Below, piece by piece: positions 1-11,096 of a stretch of 64,000 nucleotides of DNA. The first letter of the stretch is position 1; each line of letters begins with the position of its first letter. The notes under the pieces are model-generated. The model was given only the letters and a program-made list of their open reading frames with translations. It searched no databases and was not told the origin of the DNA. Position numbers and translations under genes: made by a program. Source of the stretch: Undaria pinnatifida (Eukaryota; Sar; Phaeophyceae; Laminariales; Alariaceae); the NCBI GenBank assembly GCA_012845835.1, contig JABAKD010000019.1, positions 9,163,584-9,227,583 on the forward strand. Direction: 5' to 3'.

Positions 1-267
1 ACATACATACATACATACATACATACATACATACATACATACATACATACATACATACATACATACATACATACATACATACATACATACATACATACAT
101 ACATACATACATACATACATACATACATACATACATACATACATACATACATACATACATACATACATACATACATACATACATACATACATACATACAT
201 ACATACATACATACATACATACATACATACATACATACATACATACATACATACATACATACATACA

Positions 268-303
<36 letters not shown>

Positions 304-316
304 TATATATGTGTGT
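1..316. repeat. (ACAT)n microsatellite running into (TA)n
   Basis: An almost perfect ACAT tetranucleotide array fills about the first 296 bases and passes into TATATA and then GTGTGT. No coding sequence is visible. The array touches the window edge, so its true length is unknown. Confidence 0.98.
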
Positions 317-545
317 CTGAGAGTCATCCCACACGGTAGAGGTTGCAAGTGCTGGACGAAAGTGTTTCTGGCCGGTTGAGCTCTCCTCAAAGCGAGGAAC
401 GAACGGCTAGTCTAATCATTTGCCTTACGAGTAGCATTTCACCTGTTTCTAGGACAAGTGCGCATAGGCGCTTGGCCGGGTTGGCGGAACGAATGCCTTC
501 GAAGCCATGTAGTAGTATCGGGTGATGAGATGTTGACCTTGTCCT
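317..545. repeat. Dispersed repeat fragment (GAGTCATCCCACACGG family)
   Basis: Parts of this stretch recur diverged elsewhere in the window. The GAGTCATCCCACACGG start and the following 'tttctggc' block match about 21910-21980. The block around 'ggaatgccttcgaagc' recurs near 18800-18850 and 18945-18970. The motif GGGATGACTC also occurs near 19245, 19350 and 22290. It is an old interspersed repeat of unknown class, with no protein signal. Confidence 0.5.
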
Positions 546-609
546 CCTCATGTTAGGAGCTCAGCAATTTTCTGCTCGAGCAGCCCTACCGCGCTACCGT
601 GGGATAACT

Positions 610-3600
610 CTAATTCATACATATACATATATTATATATAGATATATATACGTATGCAGAAGTATTTCCTCGCACGAGACATTGCGAGGGAACCCCGCCC
701 ATCACCTGCATTATCCCGGTTCCGCCACCTTCCCTGCCGCGGCTGTCAGCTGCTCGCGCCACCGTCGGAACCAGCTCTTCTCGGACCGCCGAATCCTCCT
801 CCTCCTCGTCGTGCTCGTCGTATTCGGATGTTCCGTCGGTAGTTGAATTTCCGTCAGCCGCGACCGGCTTCAGGCGCGGGTTTCTGGTCACATCCGTCAA
901 AACAAAAAGAAATCGCCGCACCGTCAATGAACACGTCACCACGTGTGAGATTTTTTGTTTTTTAGATTAGACCGTTCATCAGCAGCACGGACACAACATT
1001 GGTTTTGGTTTTAGGCTGTGGATGAACGCGGGTCCACCACCATCCCCACCACCACCACCACCACTACCACCACCACCACCACCAGGGCTTACCTCATTCC
1101 CCGAAGCACAGCCCTAACGGCCTCCCCGACTTCCTTTTCCAAGTCTTGCCCATCAGGGCCAACGGTGTTGTCACAGAGATCGCACCGCGGAAATGTAACG
1201 CTGGAGTTCCTTTGCCCGCAGGCGGCGCATTGCCAGGGGTGCGCGTGGAGACGGTGGGACTGGAACTCTGCCATGTTGCTGGGTTGGAGGTGGCAGGGGA
1301 GGGGGGGGGGGGGGGGGGGGCGTAAGGGAGAGGGGGTAGGGGGCAGGGGGTGCCAAAGCAAAGCAAAGGAAATAAAAGTGCAGGGCGGAAAACAAACTGC
1401 AACAAAGCAAAGCGAAGCGAAGCAAACCAAAGCACCGTAAACCCAACCAAACCGAACCAAATTAAAATCAAATCAAATCAAACCAAACCAAAACCAAAAC
1501 AAAAACAAAACGAACCAAACCAAACCAAACCAAACCAAACCAAACCTAACCAAACCCCAAACCGAAACCAAACCAAACCAAACCAAAATCAAACCAAATC
1601 AAACCAAACAAAACCAAACCGAACCAAACCAAACCAAACCAAACCAAACCAAACCAAACCAAACCAAACCAAACCAAACCAAACCAAACCGAACCAAACC
1701 GAACCAAACCAAACCAAACCAAACCAAACCGAACCAAACCAAACCAAACCGAACCAAACCAAGCCAAACCAAACCAAACCAAACCATACCAAACCAAACC
1801 AAACCAAACCAAACCAAACCAAACCAAACCAAACCAAACCAAACCAAACCAAACCAAACCAAAACCAAAACCAAAACCAAACCAAAGACAGTCTCACGTG
1901 AAAACCCTCCTGCAGGACTTGTCGAGCGGGCTGGAATACGGAACGGGCCAGGGGTCCCATACGCACGTCATGGAGTCGGAGAACGCCGCCGGGGCGTTCC
2001 AGGTGCTACGTTTGGTAGACTGACGACAATAATCATTTTACGGGCGTTCAAGCAACAGAACAATGAACGATGCCCGCAGGATTGAATGCAGAATTGATAG
2101 CAGAATTGGTATTAATAGTAGAACGGACAGCAAAATCGACGACAACGTTTTGAAGTCGGGAAACGCCGCCGAGGAGTTCTCCAGGTGCTGCGATTGGTCG
2201 ACTACTACTGCCGTTACGACATTTTTTTTTACGGGCGTACGAGCACTAGCAAAGTTGACGACGACGTGGACAACAACACATTTGACAGCACTTAATGACA
2301 GCGTAAATAACGGCAACTTTGAGAGCAGTGTCAACAACAAAAATTTGACATGGAATTTGACATTAAATTCGACAGCATAAGCGACGGGCCAATCTGGCGA
2401 AAGCATCGATGGCAGTTTTTACATCAAATTTGACATGAAAGTTGACGGCACATTGGACAGCAAACCAACATAAAAACAACAATAATTTGACATCAAATTT
2501 GACACGACAGTTGACAGCACATTTGGCAGCAAATTGACATTAAAAACTGACAGCAATTGTTTGAACTGACTTGCCGCAAAGTGAAGGTGGGGCGTGGTTT
2601 GGCGCGGGGTTGGGAGCGTGTGGTCTTGGAGTTAGCGCGGTGATTAGGCGTGATCCGTACCTCTTGAAGATACCAGAAGGCGCCGGTGTCAGGGTCAAGG
2701 TATTCCACCCAGTCCCCCGATCGTTGCACCTCGCGGCTGCGCTTTTTAAGCAGTTTGAGCGAGTACAAAGTAGGCACCACCTGAAGCGTGCACATGGTAA
2801 AACGGATCAACACCCCCCCCACCCCGCCCCCCATCACGTACGAACGTGTTACCAGGTTTTCTTTCGCACCTACCAGGAGACAGAAACACCTCCCCCCCCC
2901 CCCCCTGTTATGATTACAACAGCCAAAGAAACGCCTCCTCACCTATCGTACGTTACAACAGAGTTCCTTCTCTTGTGCCGAATAGGCGGATAAAAATGGG
3001 AACGAAAGCATACTACTAACCGGCAAATACTCGAAGAACCGCATACTTTGGTATCAGGAAATCGTTTTTCCGTAGGATCATTTTTGTGCATGGCCAACGT
3101 AACACCCCCCCCCCCCCCCTCTCCCCTCCCCTCCCTCCCCCCACTTATCGTAAAATAAAGTTGCTTATTTCGTACCAGGTACTATATCAAACCAACACCG
3201 GCACGAAGCTCTATAAAACAGGGCGCACACTAAGCGTACGTACTTTGTTATGGTATGCCTACTTTCCCCTCTGCAAACGGGCTCGGTTGTGTGACTGCCG
3301 GTGTATGTGTGTGCGAGGTTTTTCGCTGGCTTACAGGAACAACCCAACTGCGCGTGACACTCCCTTTGCTTGCCTGGAGTTGCCGCCAGCGCTCTTCGGT
3401 TGCCCGGCGTCGGCCTAACACGCCCCTATAGTGGCGTTGGATCGAAGTGGCCGCTTCCACACGAGCGCGCCTTTGGCGGCAAACAGAAAAGGCAGACCGA
3501 CGGAATAGACCGACGGATTAGACCGACGGAAGGGACGGGGGGGTATTCGTTACCATGCATGTGGCGGAAGTCTCAACACCCTGGACCCTCGCATCCCTAT

Positions 3601-4849
3601 CTCTACAATGTCGGGACAGAGCACGGAGGCGTTTTCGCCGACGAGGCAGATACTGAGCGGGGGCGGGGAGAGAGCGAGGGAGAATTTTATAACCGAAAGG
3701 GTAATACGTGTCTGCAACTGCTGCTACTGCTGTGCAGCGTGATGGAATAAACTAGAGCTTTCCGCGGGTCATCATGGTCCGGCTCGCGGGTCCAGTCATG
3801 AGATTCTAAAAAAATCGCGGGTCGAGTGGGGTCGGGTCAGAAGGTGATCGAAATGTCAAGGGTTCAGCTCGCGCCGGGTCAGGAGGCGTTCAAGTCTCAT
3901 GGGTTGGACCGGGTCACCATGTTCCGACCCGACCCGCGAGAAGAAAAATGATCCGAACGGTGAAAAGTGATGGAAGATTCCAACCCACCAAGAAACCGTG
4001 GCTCGCGTTTTTTTTCCAAGCTTTCTGAGGTTCTTAAGAGGAAAAAATGAAGCCGAAGAAACAAAATGACGTTTTCACAGCTTCCGCCTCATGAAAATCA
4101 TCCCGAGCTGCCGGGGCGGCGGGGACGTTTTTGTTTTCGAAATGTAATGAAGGATAGGATACACGGGGGGGGGGGTTACGACTCCATATTATTAACGTTA
4201 TTATTTCAAAAGAGATTCGTTGTTTTTTTTATGGTAGAGGGAGAAGGTATAGAGCGAGGGGGAGGGGGAGGGGGGGGTTGATTAATCCATGCTAATACTG
4301 TACTTCAAGACGGCACATTACTGATTCCATATTCGAGAGAGACGACAAAAACATAGAATGTATGCGCACCGGACACTGGGTGTTCTCGTTGCTTTAGTAA
4401 TTATCAGTTGGAATATTGACTTTTTTTTTTTTTGTACATGCTGATTTAAGACAATATTAATTTCCACGTTCGAGGAGTATCTTAGAAAATAATTATGTGT
4501 TTATGGTAGTGTAGAGGGAGACGACACAAGCTGAGTTGTGCCACACGCGCCATTTCATGGCGATACGGACACTGCTGCGCGCTCTTCCCACTAATATCCT
4601 ATTGAAAGACCATTGATGACAGTACAATCACTCGTCATGCGTGTTTTGCGTTTCCCAAATAGGCTGAGATAAATCATGGGTTCACCCCGTTTGGCTTCTG
4701 CGTAAGGGAACAAGATGATATACCATTGTTGGGCTTCACGGTAAGTATCACCTGTCTCCGGCGATCTGCCTCCCTTCCCAGCCTCGGTAGGCGGCTTGTA
4801 TCGAGGTGGCGCCCTGCTCCCTTCGGTCTAGTTCCGCGGCCTTCAGATC
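610..4849 (-). CDS. IQ-motif / WW-domain / RanBP2 zinc-finger protein, multi-exon, 5' end not found
   Basis: Six minus-strand exons join in consistent phase with GT-AG borders: 4849-4752, 3470-3335, 2780-2661, 2019-1898, 1278-1093 and 883-610, about 311 residues. Exon 4849 carries an IQ motif (ATSIQAAYRGWEGRQ) and exon 3470 a second one (ATSIQRHYRGVLGRRR); IQ motifs bind calmodulin or EF-hand light chains. A WW domain is split between two exons: WVEYLDPDTGAFWYLQE, then STKRSTWNAP. The next exon has a RanBP2-type finger (WQCAACGQRNSS...CDLC), a fold used for ubiquitin or RNA binding. The last exon has an acidic stretch (EYDEHDEEEED) and stops at 610. The start and upstream exons are not identified. 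Domain calls come from visible motifs; a scaffold or cytoskeletal role is only inference. The intron between 1898 and 1278 holds a large pentanucleotide array. Confidence 0.8.
1030..1086. repeat. (CAC)n trinucleotide tract
   Basis: An interrupted CAC/ACC trinucleotide run lies in the last intron of the IQ/WW gene, just below the donor of the zinc-finger exon. A poly-G tract lies at about 1299-1320 on the other side of that exon. Both are low complexity. Confidence 0.9.
1350..1885. repeat. (CCAAA)n pentanucleotide array
   Basis: More than 400 bases of the CCAAA/ACCAA pentamer, with variants such as CCGAA and CCAAAA towards the edges. It lies wholly inside an intron of the minus-strand IQ/WW gene. 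Open frames on both strands (Pro-Asn-Gln-Thr-Lys or Phe-Gly-Leu-Val-Trp repeats) are products of a stop-free 5-bp repeat. Confidence 0.97.
2030..2575. repeat. Degenerate AT-rich repeat intron with decayed WW-exon copy
   Basis: Intron of the IQ/WW gene. It has many imperfect reiterations of 'gacagcaaatttgacat', strongest from 2335 to 2560. About 2150-2250 is a diverged copy of 1970-2045: the STW-encoding part of the WW exon and its flank recur (agtcgaccaatcgcagcacctgg against agtctaccaaacgtagcacctgg). The copy is no longer in frame with the gene, so it reads as a dead duplicated exon. Confidence 0.65.
3748..3967. mobile_element. hAT-like MITE, diverged copy
   Basis: 220-bp non-coding element rich in CGGGTCGGGTC motifs, related to the cleaner copy at 14008-14217. 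The right end (GGTGAAAAG) and the left GCTTTCCGCGGGTC match the inverted ends of that copy. An 8-bp direct repeat, tgatggaa, flanks it (3740-3747 and 3968-3975), the size hAT transposases make. Left end is less well kept. Confidence 0.65.
3976..4751. other. Intron-like spacer, no gene seen
   Basis: AT-rich sequence between the two IQ exons of the minus-strand gene, with short G and T runs (4170, 4255-4280, 4420-4433). No conserved motif, repeat pair or convincing exon was found. Confidence 0.5.
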
Positions 4850-5935
4850 CTGTTTCAGTGTTGGAAAGAGAAAAAAAAAAGACGGCGTACGACATATAAT
4901 AGCGATCATAGCTAGCAGGCACGTAGCGTAAAGATCAGATGGCGGAATTGATCGGAAAACGCTATTATACCACACCGGGGTGGACGGAGAACCCCCCCGT
5001 TCTTGGTCGGGACATAGTAGAAGGTGGGAGCTAAAGGCCGACCTCTTCTGAACACCTTTTGGAACAACGCCACATAACACGTGGGGAGAGATTTGCCCTC
5101 GTGATACGGCGGGCTTGGCGTGACTTTTGGCGTTCGAATCTCGGTGCTTCCACAGGCTACTACCGTTTGGAGTTCGCTGAGACTTTTTTTTTTTTTTTGT
5201 TTATCCTGCGGCGGATGGGGAAAAATAAAGCTTTAGCTCACCACACTTCCACGTATTTTCATACGCGTCGTGTATCGATTTAACTCAGTTGCTTTACAGC
5301 GAACGTTCTGTGGTGGACTTTGCGTCGTGCCTGGCATAGGTGAAGGTCCGAAAGGTGATCAGAAGGTCTGCATTTTTAGCTCGCGTTTTAGAGAAACTAC
5401 GTCGACACGAAAACGGGGAGGTCGTCCCGTCGAACCGTGCGGGCAGGCACTACCACCAGTACTACACGACGTTTGGTGTTTTAGTACTGTTTTGTGTTTT
5501 GAAAGAGCGAGAAAAAAACTTGTACCTCCCGCACGTTAGGGTCTATCTTCACTACGACACGCGCATTATTTAACATTCCGTTAATATATATATATATATG
5601 TATGTATACGGTGTGTGTGCAATGCAATTGAAAGGCAAGACGCTCTACTCTCTCTGCACTCGGCAACCTTCCTATTGGCATCACGGTTCTGATCTCTGAA
5701 GCAAACAAACACCCTTCCTTGTTGCGAAGTCTTGGCGAGCAGCAATTTCAAGGCCCCTCTCTTTCCCTCTTTCTTACGCGAAGAATTTTCTTAAGCGGAG
5801 AATACGGCTGTGCTACTCGTACACATACTCGGGTGCGTGTCGTGTTGGTAACAGCCAAAGAACATTTTCTTCAAACGTGCACTGTGTGTACCCGTGTATC
5901 ATCGACCTGCTTCCAGATTCGATAAACTATCAATT
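4850..5935. other. Upstream side of the IQ/WW gene; no exon assigned
   Basis: Further 5' exons of the minus-strand IQ/WW gene probably lie here or beyond. Short minus-strand charged stretches (for example around 5640-5700) could be exons, but none has a recognisable domain or a secure splice-site pair. A (TA)n tract lies at 5585-5600. Confidence 0.4.
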
Positions 5936-5939
5936 GAGG

Positions 5940-6665
5940 GTAATTTCTAAGGACACTTTTTTGGCAAGTTTCTTGCCAATTTGGCAAGGTTTTGAAAATT
6001 TGGACTTGCCAAAATTGCAAAAAACTTGCCAGTTTCGAAGTTTTTTTTGGGGGCATTTCCGTTGCTTTTCGTCGGCAAGTTTTTGGGAAGTGAGATTTGC
6101 CATTTCGTTTGCAATTTTGGGCCAATAACGCCAACGCAAGGTTGTACAAACCAGACCACCCCACGACACCCGAAGCTAGACTGTGCTCTAACTTTTGTAA
6201 TAGCGGGAGGTGCGGAGGATACACGGTGTCATTGGTAGCAGCTATGATAGGGCTGGCGACACTGGCCGTGAGGCTCGCGTAGATGTCACATGGGCGTCGT
6301 TTTGAGCGGGTGCTGAAGCATCATCACAAACAGCAGCCGCCCCAACTTTTCCCAGGCGAATTTGGCCGGGCTGGAAAGACTGCCAATTCTGAGGTACATG
6401 GGCTGTGCCTGGAGTCCTTTCTGCGCCAGCATTTACTCCATGGAGAGCGTCGGCGTGCCGTTGGCTTCCTTCTGCTGACTGCTGTGAGGGGTTTGAATAA
6501 AATCTGAGGGCATTATGATAAGAAACTTGCCAAATATTTTCCAAAAACTTGCCAAATGTGCAGTGTCTCGCGTTAAAAAGTTTTATCGTCTTTTTGGAAA
6601 GTGTTGTCAATGTTTTCTTGCCAAAAAATAGCAATTTTATGAAACTTACCAAGTAAAGACGGGCG
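5940..6665. repeat. Putative element bounded by inverted TTGCCAA-rich ends
   Basis: 5940-6115 and 6520-6660 are both packed with TTGCCAA/TTGGCAA and AAACTTGCCA motifs, in opposing orientation. They enclose about 400 bases of different, GC-richer sequence (6125-6515). Clustered motifs at both ends suggest a transposon with reiterated terminal binding sites and a captured or filler interior. No exact terminal repeat or target duplication could be fixed. Confidence 0.4.
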
Positions 6666-6863
6666 ATATGGATACAGTCTAGTGACGCAACTTGCAAATA
6701 TGAGTATCGATCCTCTAAGGTCGTCGAACTCACAGATGAAGTCGTTAGGATAATTTGATAAAACTATCAAGGACATTCGTACTGCTGCCTGCGCATACAA
6801 ACATATTTTGTGCCAATTTCAATGCCTCCCCATCAGCGCGCAGCAAGCGCCGCATGAATTATA

Positions 6864-7708
6864 CCGTAACTGACACAAGATATCACCCGTACATAAGAAA
6901 TCACACCCCTCACAGGATACGATACCCCGGTGATAATTTTGGGCGTTTCTGACAAACCATCGATTTATCACCCGGGGTGCATTAGATAGCATACCCCGGT
7001 GATATCGGAGTGTAGATTTGTGGTTTGTGGCTTCGATTTTTGATCGTGGTGTCTCTGCGTAACTCTTTTTTGGTCGTAACGATAGCGAGGTAGGTAGCAG
7101 CAGCCCATTTTTGTGTGGGGGCAGGACGGATGGCGCAGCCACCGCCTCGTATCATATCGGGCGAGGTACCTTCGATTTAGGTATATTTAATTTTTTTATG
7201 CTCCAATCCAAGCCCGTAATTTGTTTGAAACTTTCTTCGGCGTTGAGGGGGTTGAGTCATCGCCGAGGTCATGTGCTAATGAGTTTCGTCATCTAGGTTG
7301 GGCCCCTTTGTATACCACAACCCGGTATCACAGGTAGGTACCTACAGCAGGAGTGCGGGTCAGCTGCAAGTGTTCGTGCAGGCATTCCACACCCCTTCAA
7401 GTGTGCGGCAGCAGCGGTTCAACTGTCATCACACCCGCTTTTATCACACCCCCAAACACACCCTGTGGGTGTTCGGACGTGCTATCACGCCCCATCATTA
7501 TCAAACCCCCAAACACACCTTGTAGGTGTTCGGATGTCCTATCACACCCCCTGGTTTATCACACCCCCCTTGGGCCCCTTGCGAGCTGCACTTATATCAC
7601 CCGGGGTACACAAGACATCACACCCCCCACAGGATACCACACCTGGTGATAATATTTTTAAATCCCAAAATGTTACCACAGGGGTGTGTTATCTTGTGTC
7701 AGCTACGG
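6864..7708. mobile_element. CCGTAA-type TIR element 1 (845 bp, TA-flanked)
   Basis: Left end CCGTAACTGACACAAGATA and right end (inverted) CCGTAGCTGACACAAGATA form imperfect terminal inverted repeats, each next to a TA dinucleotide (6862-6863 and 7709-7710). Both subterminal regions reiterate TATCACACCCC and TATCACCCGGGGT in both orientations. The middle (7020-7320) is unrelated sequence with no coding signal. It shares this layout with 34219-38441 and 56867-60908. A TA duplication fits a Tc1/mariner-like mechanism, but no transposase is present, so the class is inference. Confidence 0.75.
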
Positions 7709-7784
7709 TAAGCTACTGCTGTAAGCGAAAATCACTGCAACCCCCAGCAGTACGTCCGTGCGTCCGCACGGGTACCAGAGGTTT

Positions 7785-7915
7785 GTCGCACACAGCACCA
7801 CAGCAGGCAGCGCACAGCACACCCAACACGCACAGCACACACAGCACACAGCACACAGCACGCAGCACACAAGAGTACCCACCACGCACAGCACATACCA
7901 CACAACCACACATAT
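7785..7915. repeat. (CACAGCA)n-like microsatellite
   Basis: Imperfect CACAGCACA and CACGCAGCA repeats. Cysteine-rich minus-strand and His/Thr-rich plus-strand frames across it are products of the repeat. Confidence 0.9.
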
Positions 7916-7919
7916 TCTA

Positions 7920-8200
7920 CAGTTAGTTCTGTCCAACCCAAATCTCCAAACGCGTGTTTTTCCCGTCGCACCTCCCAGTAGTCCATTTTTGTGGAGCTCT
8001 GTCCGTCTACCCATTCCCGCGCCTGCTGCAGCCGTCGTGATGCACGACCATCACGGTCGCGCCCGGCCAAAAACGCCCGCATTGGTTGACCTCCGCGTGC
8101 ACAGCAGTACTCGCTCAAGTGTTGGACTTCAAGGGCTACGACCTCACGGCGAAGGACGGTGGTTGACGTTTGCCAGACTGGTGATCACAAATTCTCGAGC
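7920..8200 (-). CDS. Possible exon, unrecognised
   Basis: A minus-strand frame here has ordinary amino-acid use, for example RRLQQAREWVDGQSSTKMDY followed by WEVRREKHAFGDLGW, and it ends by running into the CACAGCA microsatellite. It could be a 5' exon of the minus-strand IQ/WW gene or part of a separate gene. I recognise no domain and no splice border is secure. Confidence 0.25.
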
Positions 8201-8967
8201 AAGGTTTTGGAAGCAGGTTTCTCGGGCAGAGTGTTACTACTGCTGATCTGCTCAAACACGCAAAGTGGTGCGTGCGTGCGTGCGATTGCCCTTGACGTGT
8301 ACACAGCAGTCCCGCCTAGGGAGTGACCCTCTTACATGCCATAAGGCAGTAGTCTGTGGGGGACGCGAGGTAGATGGGACTCGCGTGTACTGAGCTGGTG
8401 GGATGTACACTGTTGTAGTAGTTCTCTTATGCTTCTCTCAGGAAGAAGAGCAAACATCAGCATGTAGACTATGTACACAGCCCAAGCAGAACCTCAACGT
8501 CGCAAGCTCCGCGGTATACATCGCGGGTAAACGGCAGCAGCAGCTCCTCGCGATGTAACCAGCACTACTGTGTATAGCAATGCCTTGCGGTGGTGGAGAG
8601 CCAAAAGCTCTAATAAATCGAACCTATATTACAGCAGAGCATACTCATAGTTATTCGATACAACAGACACACCAGAGAGCAGCGCAGTTCAGTCACCGCC
8701 TGCGGCGCAATGCGAAATGTCGACGAAAGTCGAGAAAAGCAAAAAAAAAAAACGAAGAAACTGAAACGTTTTTTTCTGACAGTCCCGCGCGCGTCTATTG
8801 GCTCGGCTTGTTGATGTCATCGTGTCGAAAAAGATCTCCAGCTTCTGGCAGCACGTGCACACCACACCAACCCAAGCATCCCCCACCCAGCCACAACTCA
8901 CTTCAGCTACTTCTTCTCATCAACTCACCTCCACTTCCCTCCTTTTCAACCCCAACCCTACTCGAAG

Positions 8968-11096
8968 ATGAAGTCCGCTGTTATGGCTATCGCTTGCGCC
9001 GCCGGCGCCCAGGCCTTCGTGGCACCCAGGTGAGCAGCAGTGAGCGAGTCGGCCGTGCGAGTACCTGTACGAACAGCAGCAGATAGATGCTGCTGCTGCG
9101 ATTTGACTTTCGCCCAACCCTGTTACATGCTCGTTGATACGAGTTGTGTGTGGCATGATTGTGTACGTTCCCTCGTTGGCATGATCATGCACATTCCCTC
9201 GTTGCACGCATTGCTCACAAGACCACCCCGTAGCTGTAGCTAGCGTGCTCCAGCTCTTGTAGGTTTGCAGCGCGCGCATTGCCATTGTTCTAAAGTCGCG
9301 CGCGACGACGCCTTCGTGGCTGGCTTTGCGGCTCATGTGTAGTTCGATGCTTCGACCGTCAAGACACAATCGTACTGGTAATAGTTTAGTCGAAGTTTCG
9401 CACCAGCTGCCCTTTGGTTTTGTGGGCGATGCGTTGTGTTTCTGCTGTCCCTCAACACTGCTGCTGCTGCTGCTGCTGCGCTTGAGGCTGCTTGGGGTTG
9501 TGTCGCTCATGCGCATGCTGGCCCACATGCCCTCTCGTTCGCAGCATGAAAGCACAGCGCTGTAGTTTATGGAGATGACAGCTTGTGCGCGCATGCGGGT
9601 GTTGTTTTACTTTTTGGTTCTTTGTATGGGGAAAAAGTACGTACTCGATGACATGTGCCACGTCGCGGTGCGACAGCTGACGGGCGTACGTACGCAACAT
9701 GAACCTCGCGCATGTTTTATTTTTCCTCAATCCTACCCTGTGGGTGTTGACGTGCCTCTTGCTCTGGCGCGTGGGGCGTGTCTTTCGCTACTGAACTGGA
9801 TGCGGGCGCCCGGTTGGGTAGTCGCGTGCAGTTTTGTAGTCCCTGTACCCATGCTGTCTTGCACGCACACCCAAGTTGTTGGCGCCCAGCACGTGTGTGA
9901 ACGCAGTTCTTCCTTTTTTTCACCCGCCGCCCTGTTCCCCTGTTCTTTTGTCATGTTAGTTTTATTGTGCCTGTCTTCGCGGCCCCAAGTCGATACGCGC
10001 AGCTGGTGTAGACTGTGCTGCTACTAATATACTATTCGTGCTTTGAAATTCCTTCTTCATTTTGTATCCCCCTTTTTCGCTACTGAAGTGGATGCGCGCG
10101 CCCAGTTTGGTGGTCGCAGTTTCGTGGTCCCTGTATCCTCGTTGTCTTGCATGCACACCCCAGTCCTTCTTAATTTTTGTCTCCTTTTTCTGAAATGGAT
10201 GCGCGCGCCCAGTTTGGTAGTCGCAGTTTCGTAGTCCCTGTATCCTCGTTGTCTTGCATGCACACCCCAGTTCATGAGTTCTTGGCGCCCAGCACGCACA
10301 GTTGTTCCTTTTTCGCCTCCGCCGCTCTGTTCCCCTCTTCTTTTCTGACACTCTAGTTTTGTGCCTTTTTCGCTGCCCCAAATCGATACGCGCAGCTGGC
10401 GTATGCCCCTAATAGACTACTAATGAAATCCTTTCTAATTTTTCACTGCATTTTCTCCTTTTTCCTTGCCCCCCGCCCGCGCTTTTTTTTTCTGCGCACA
10501 GCGCCTTCAACGGTGCCGCCCTGACCACCTCGGCCAAGTCCTCGTCCGCCATGAAGATGTCCTTCGAGTCCGAGATCGGCGCACAGGCTCCCCTCGGCTT
10601 CTGGGACCCGCTCGGCCTCCTGGCCGACGCCGACCAGGAGCGGTTCGAGCGCCTCCGATATGTGGAGGTGAAGCACGGCCGCATTGCGATGCTCGCCATC
10701 GCCGGCCACTTGACCCAGCAGAACACCCGCCTGCCCGGCATGCTCTCGAACTCCGCGAACCTCTCGTTCGCGGACATGCCCAACGGCGTGGCGGCTCTGT
10801 CCAAGATCCCGCCGGCGGGCCTCGCCCAGATCTTCGCGTTCATCGGCTTCCTTGAGCTTGCTGTGATGAAGAACGTGGAGGGCTCCTTCCCCGGGGACTT
10901 CACCATCGGCGGCAACCCCTTCGCTTCGTCGTGGGACGCCATGTCCGAGGAGACCCAGAACTCCAAGCGCGCGATCGAGCTCAACAACGGCCGCGCCGCG
11001 CAGATGGGCATCCTGGCGCTTATGGTGCACGAGGAGCTCAACAACAAGCCCTACGTCATCAACGACCTCCTCGGCGCCTCGTACAACTTCAACTAA
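8968..11096 (+). CDS. Fucoxanthin-chlorophyll a/c-binding protein (FCP), two exons
   Basis: Exons 8968-9029 and 10502-11096 join (AG|C) to give a 218-residue protein, the usual FCP length; the 1472-bp intron has GT-AG borders. Residues 1-20 are a signal-like leader ending AQAFVAP, matching the bipartite plastid targeting of secondary plastids, where a Phe follows the signal-peptide cleavage site. The mature part has three light-harvesting helices. Helix 1 has the chlorophyll-ligand motif E-V-K-H-G-R (E76, H79, R81) and helix 3 has E-L-N-N-G-R (E180, N183, R185). The segment FWDPLGLLAD before helix 1 is typical of LHCF proteins. It acts in thylakoids, binding chlorophyll a/c and fucoxanthin and passing energy to the photosystems. 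The pyrimidine-rich leader before ATG at 8968 fits a start there. Very close to kelp FCPs as I remember them. Confidence 0.97.
9780..10425. repeat. Tandem duplications inside the FCP intron
   Basis: A block with GATGCGCGCGCCCAGTTTGG, GTAGTCCCTGTATCCTCG and TTGTCTTGCATGCACACCCC recurs at about 9799-9875, 10090-10168 and 10197-10270. A longer block running to CGATACGCGCAGCTGG recurs at about 9880-10020 and 10270-10405. The intron has therefore grown by internal duplication, with copies now moderately diverged. Confidence 0.8.

Noticed and set aside
1350-1901. Long Pro/Asn/Gln/Thr/Lys-rich frame and its antisense Phe/Gly/Leu/Val/Trp frames
   Set aside because: Products of a stop-free CCAAA pentamer array inside an intron.
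5080-5160. tRNA-like GCGTTCGAATCTCGG segment
   Set aside because: No acceptor or anticodon stem can be paired; at best a SINE scrap.
5340-5573. Basic plus-strand frame (VRKVIRRSAFLARVLEKLRR)
   Set aside because: Looks helix-like but has no secure splice sites, partner exon or known domain, so it was not called.
7440-7640. Regular ATCACACCCC repeats resembling an array
   Set aside because: Subterminal and internal motifs of a TIR element; spacing and orientation vary.
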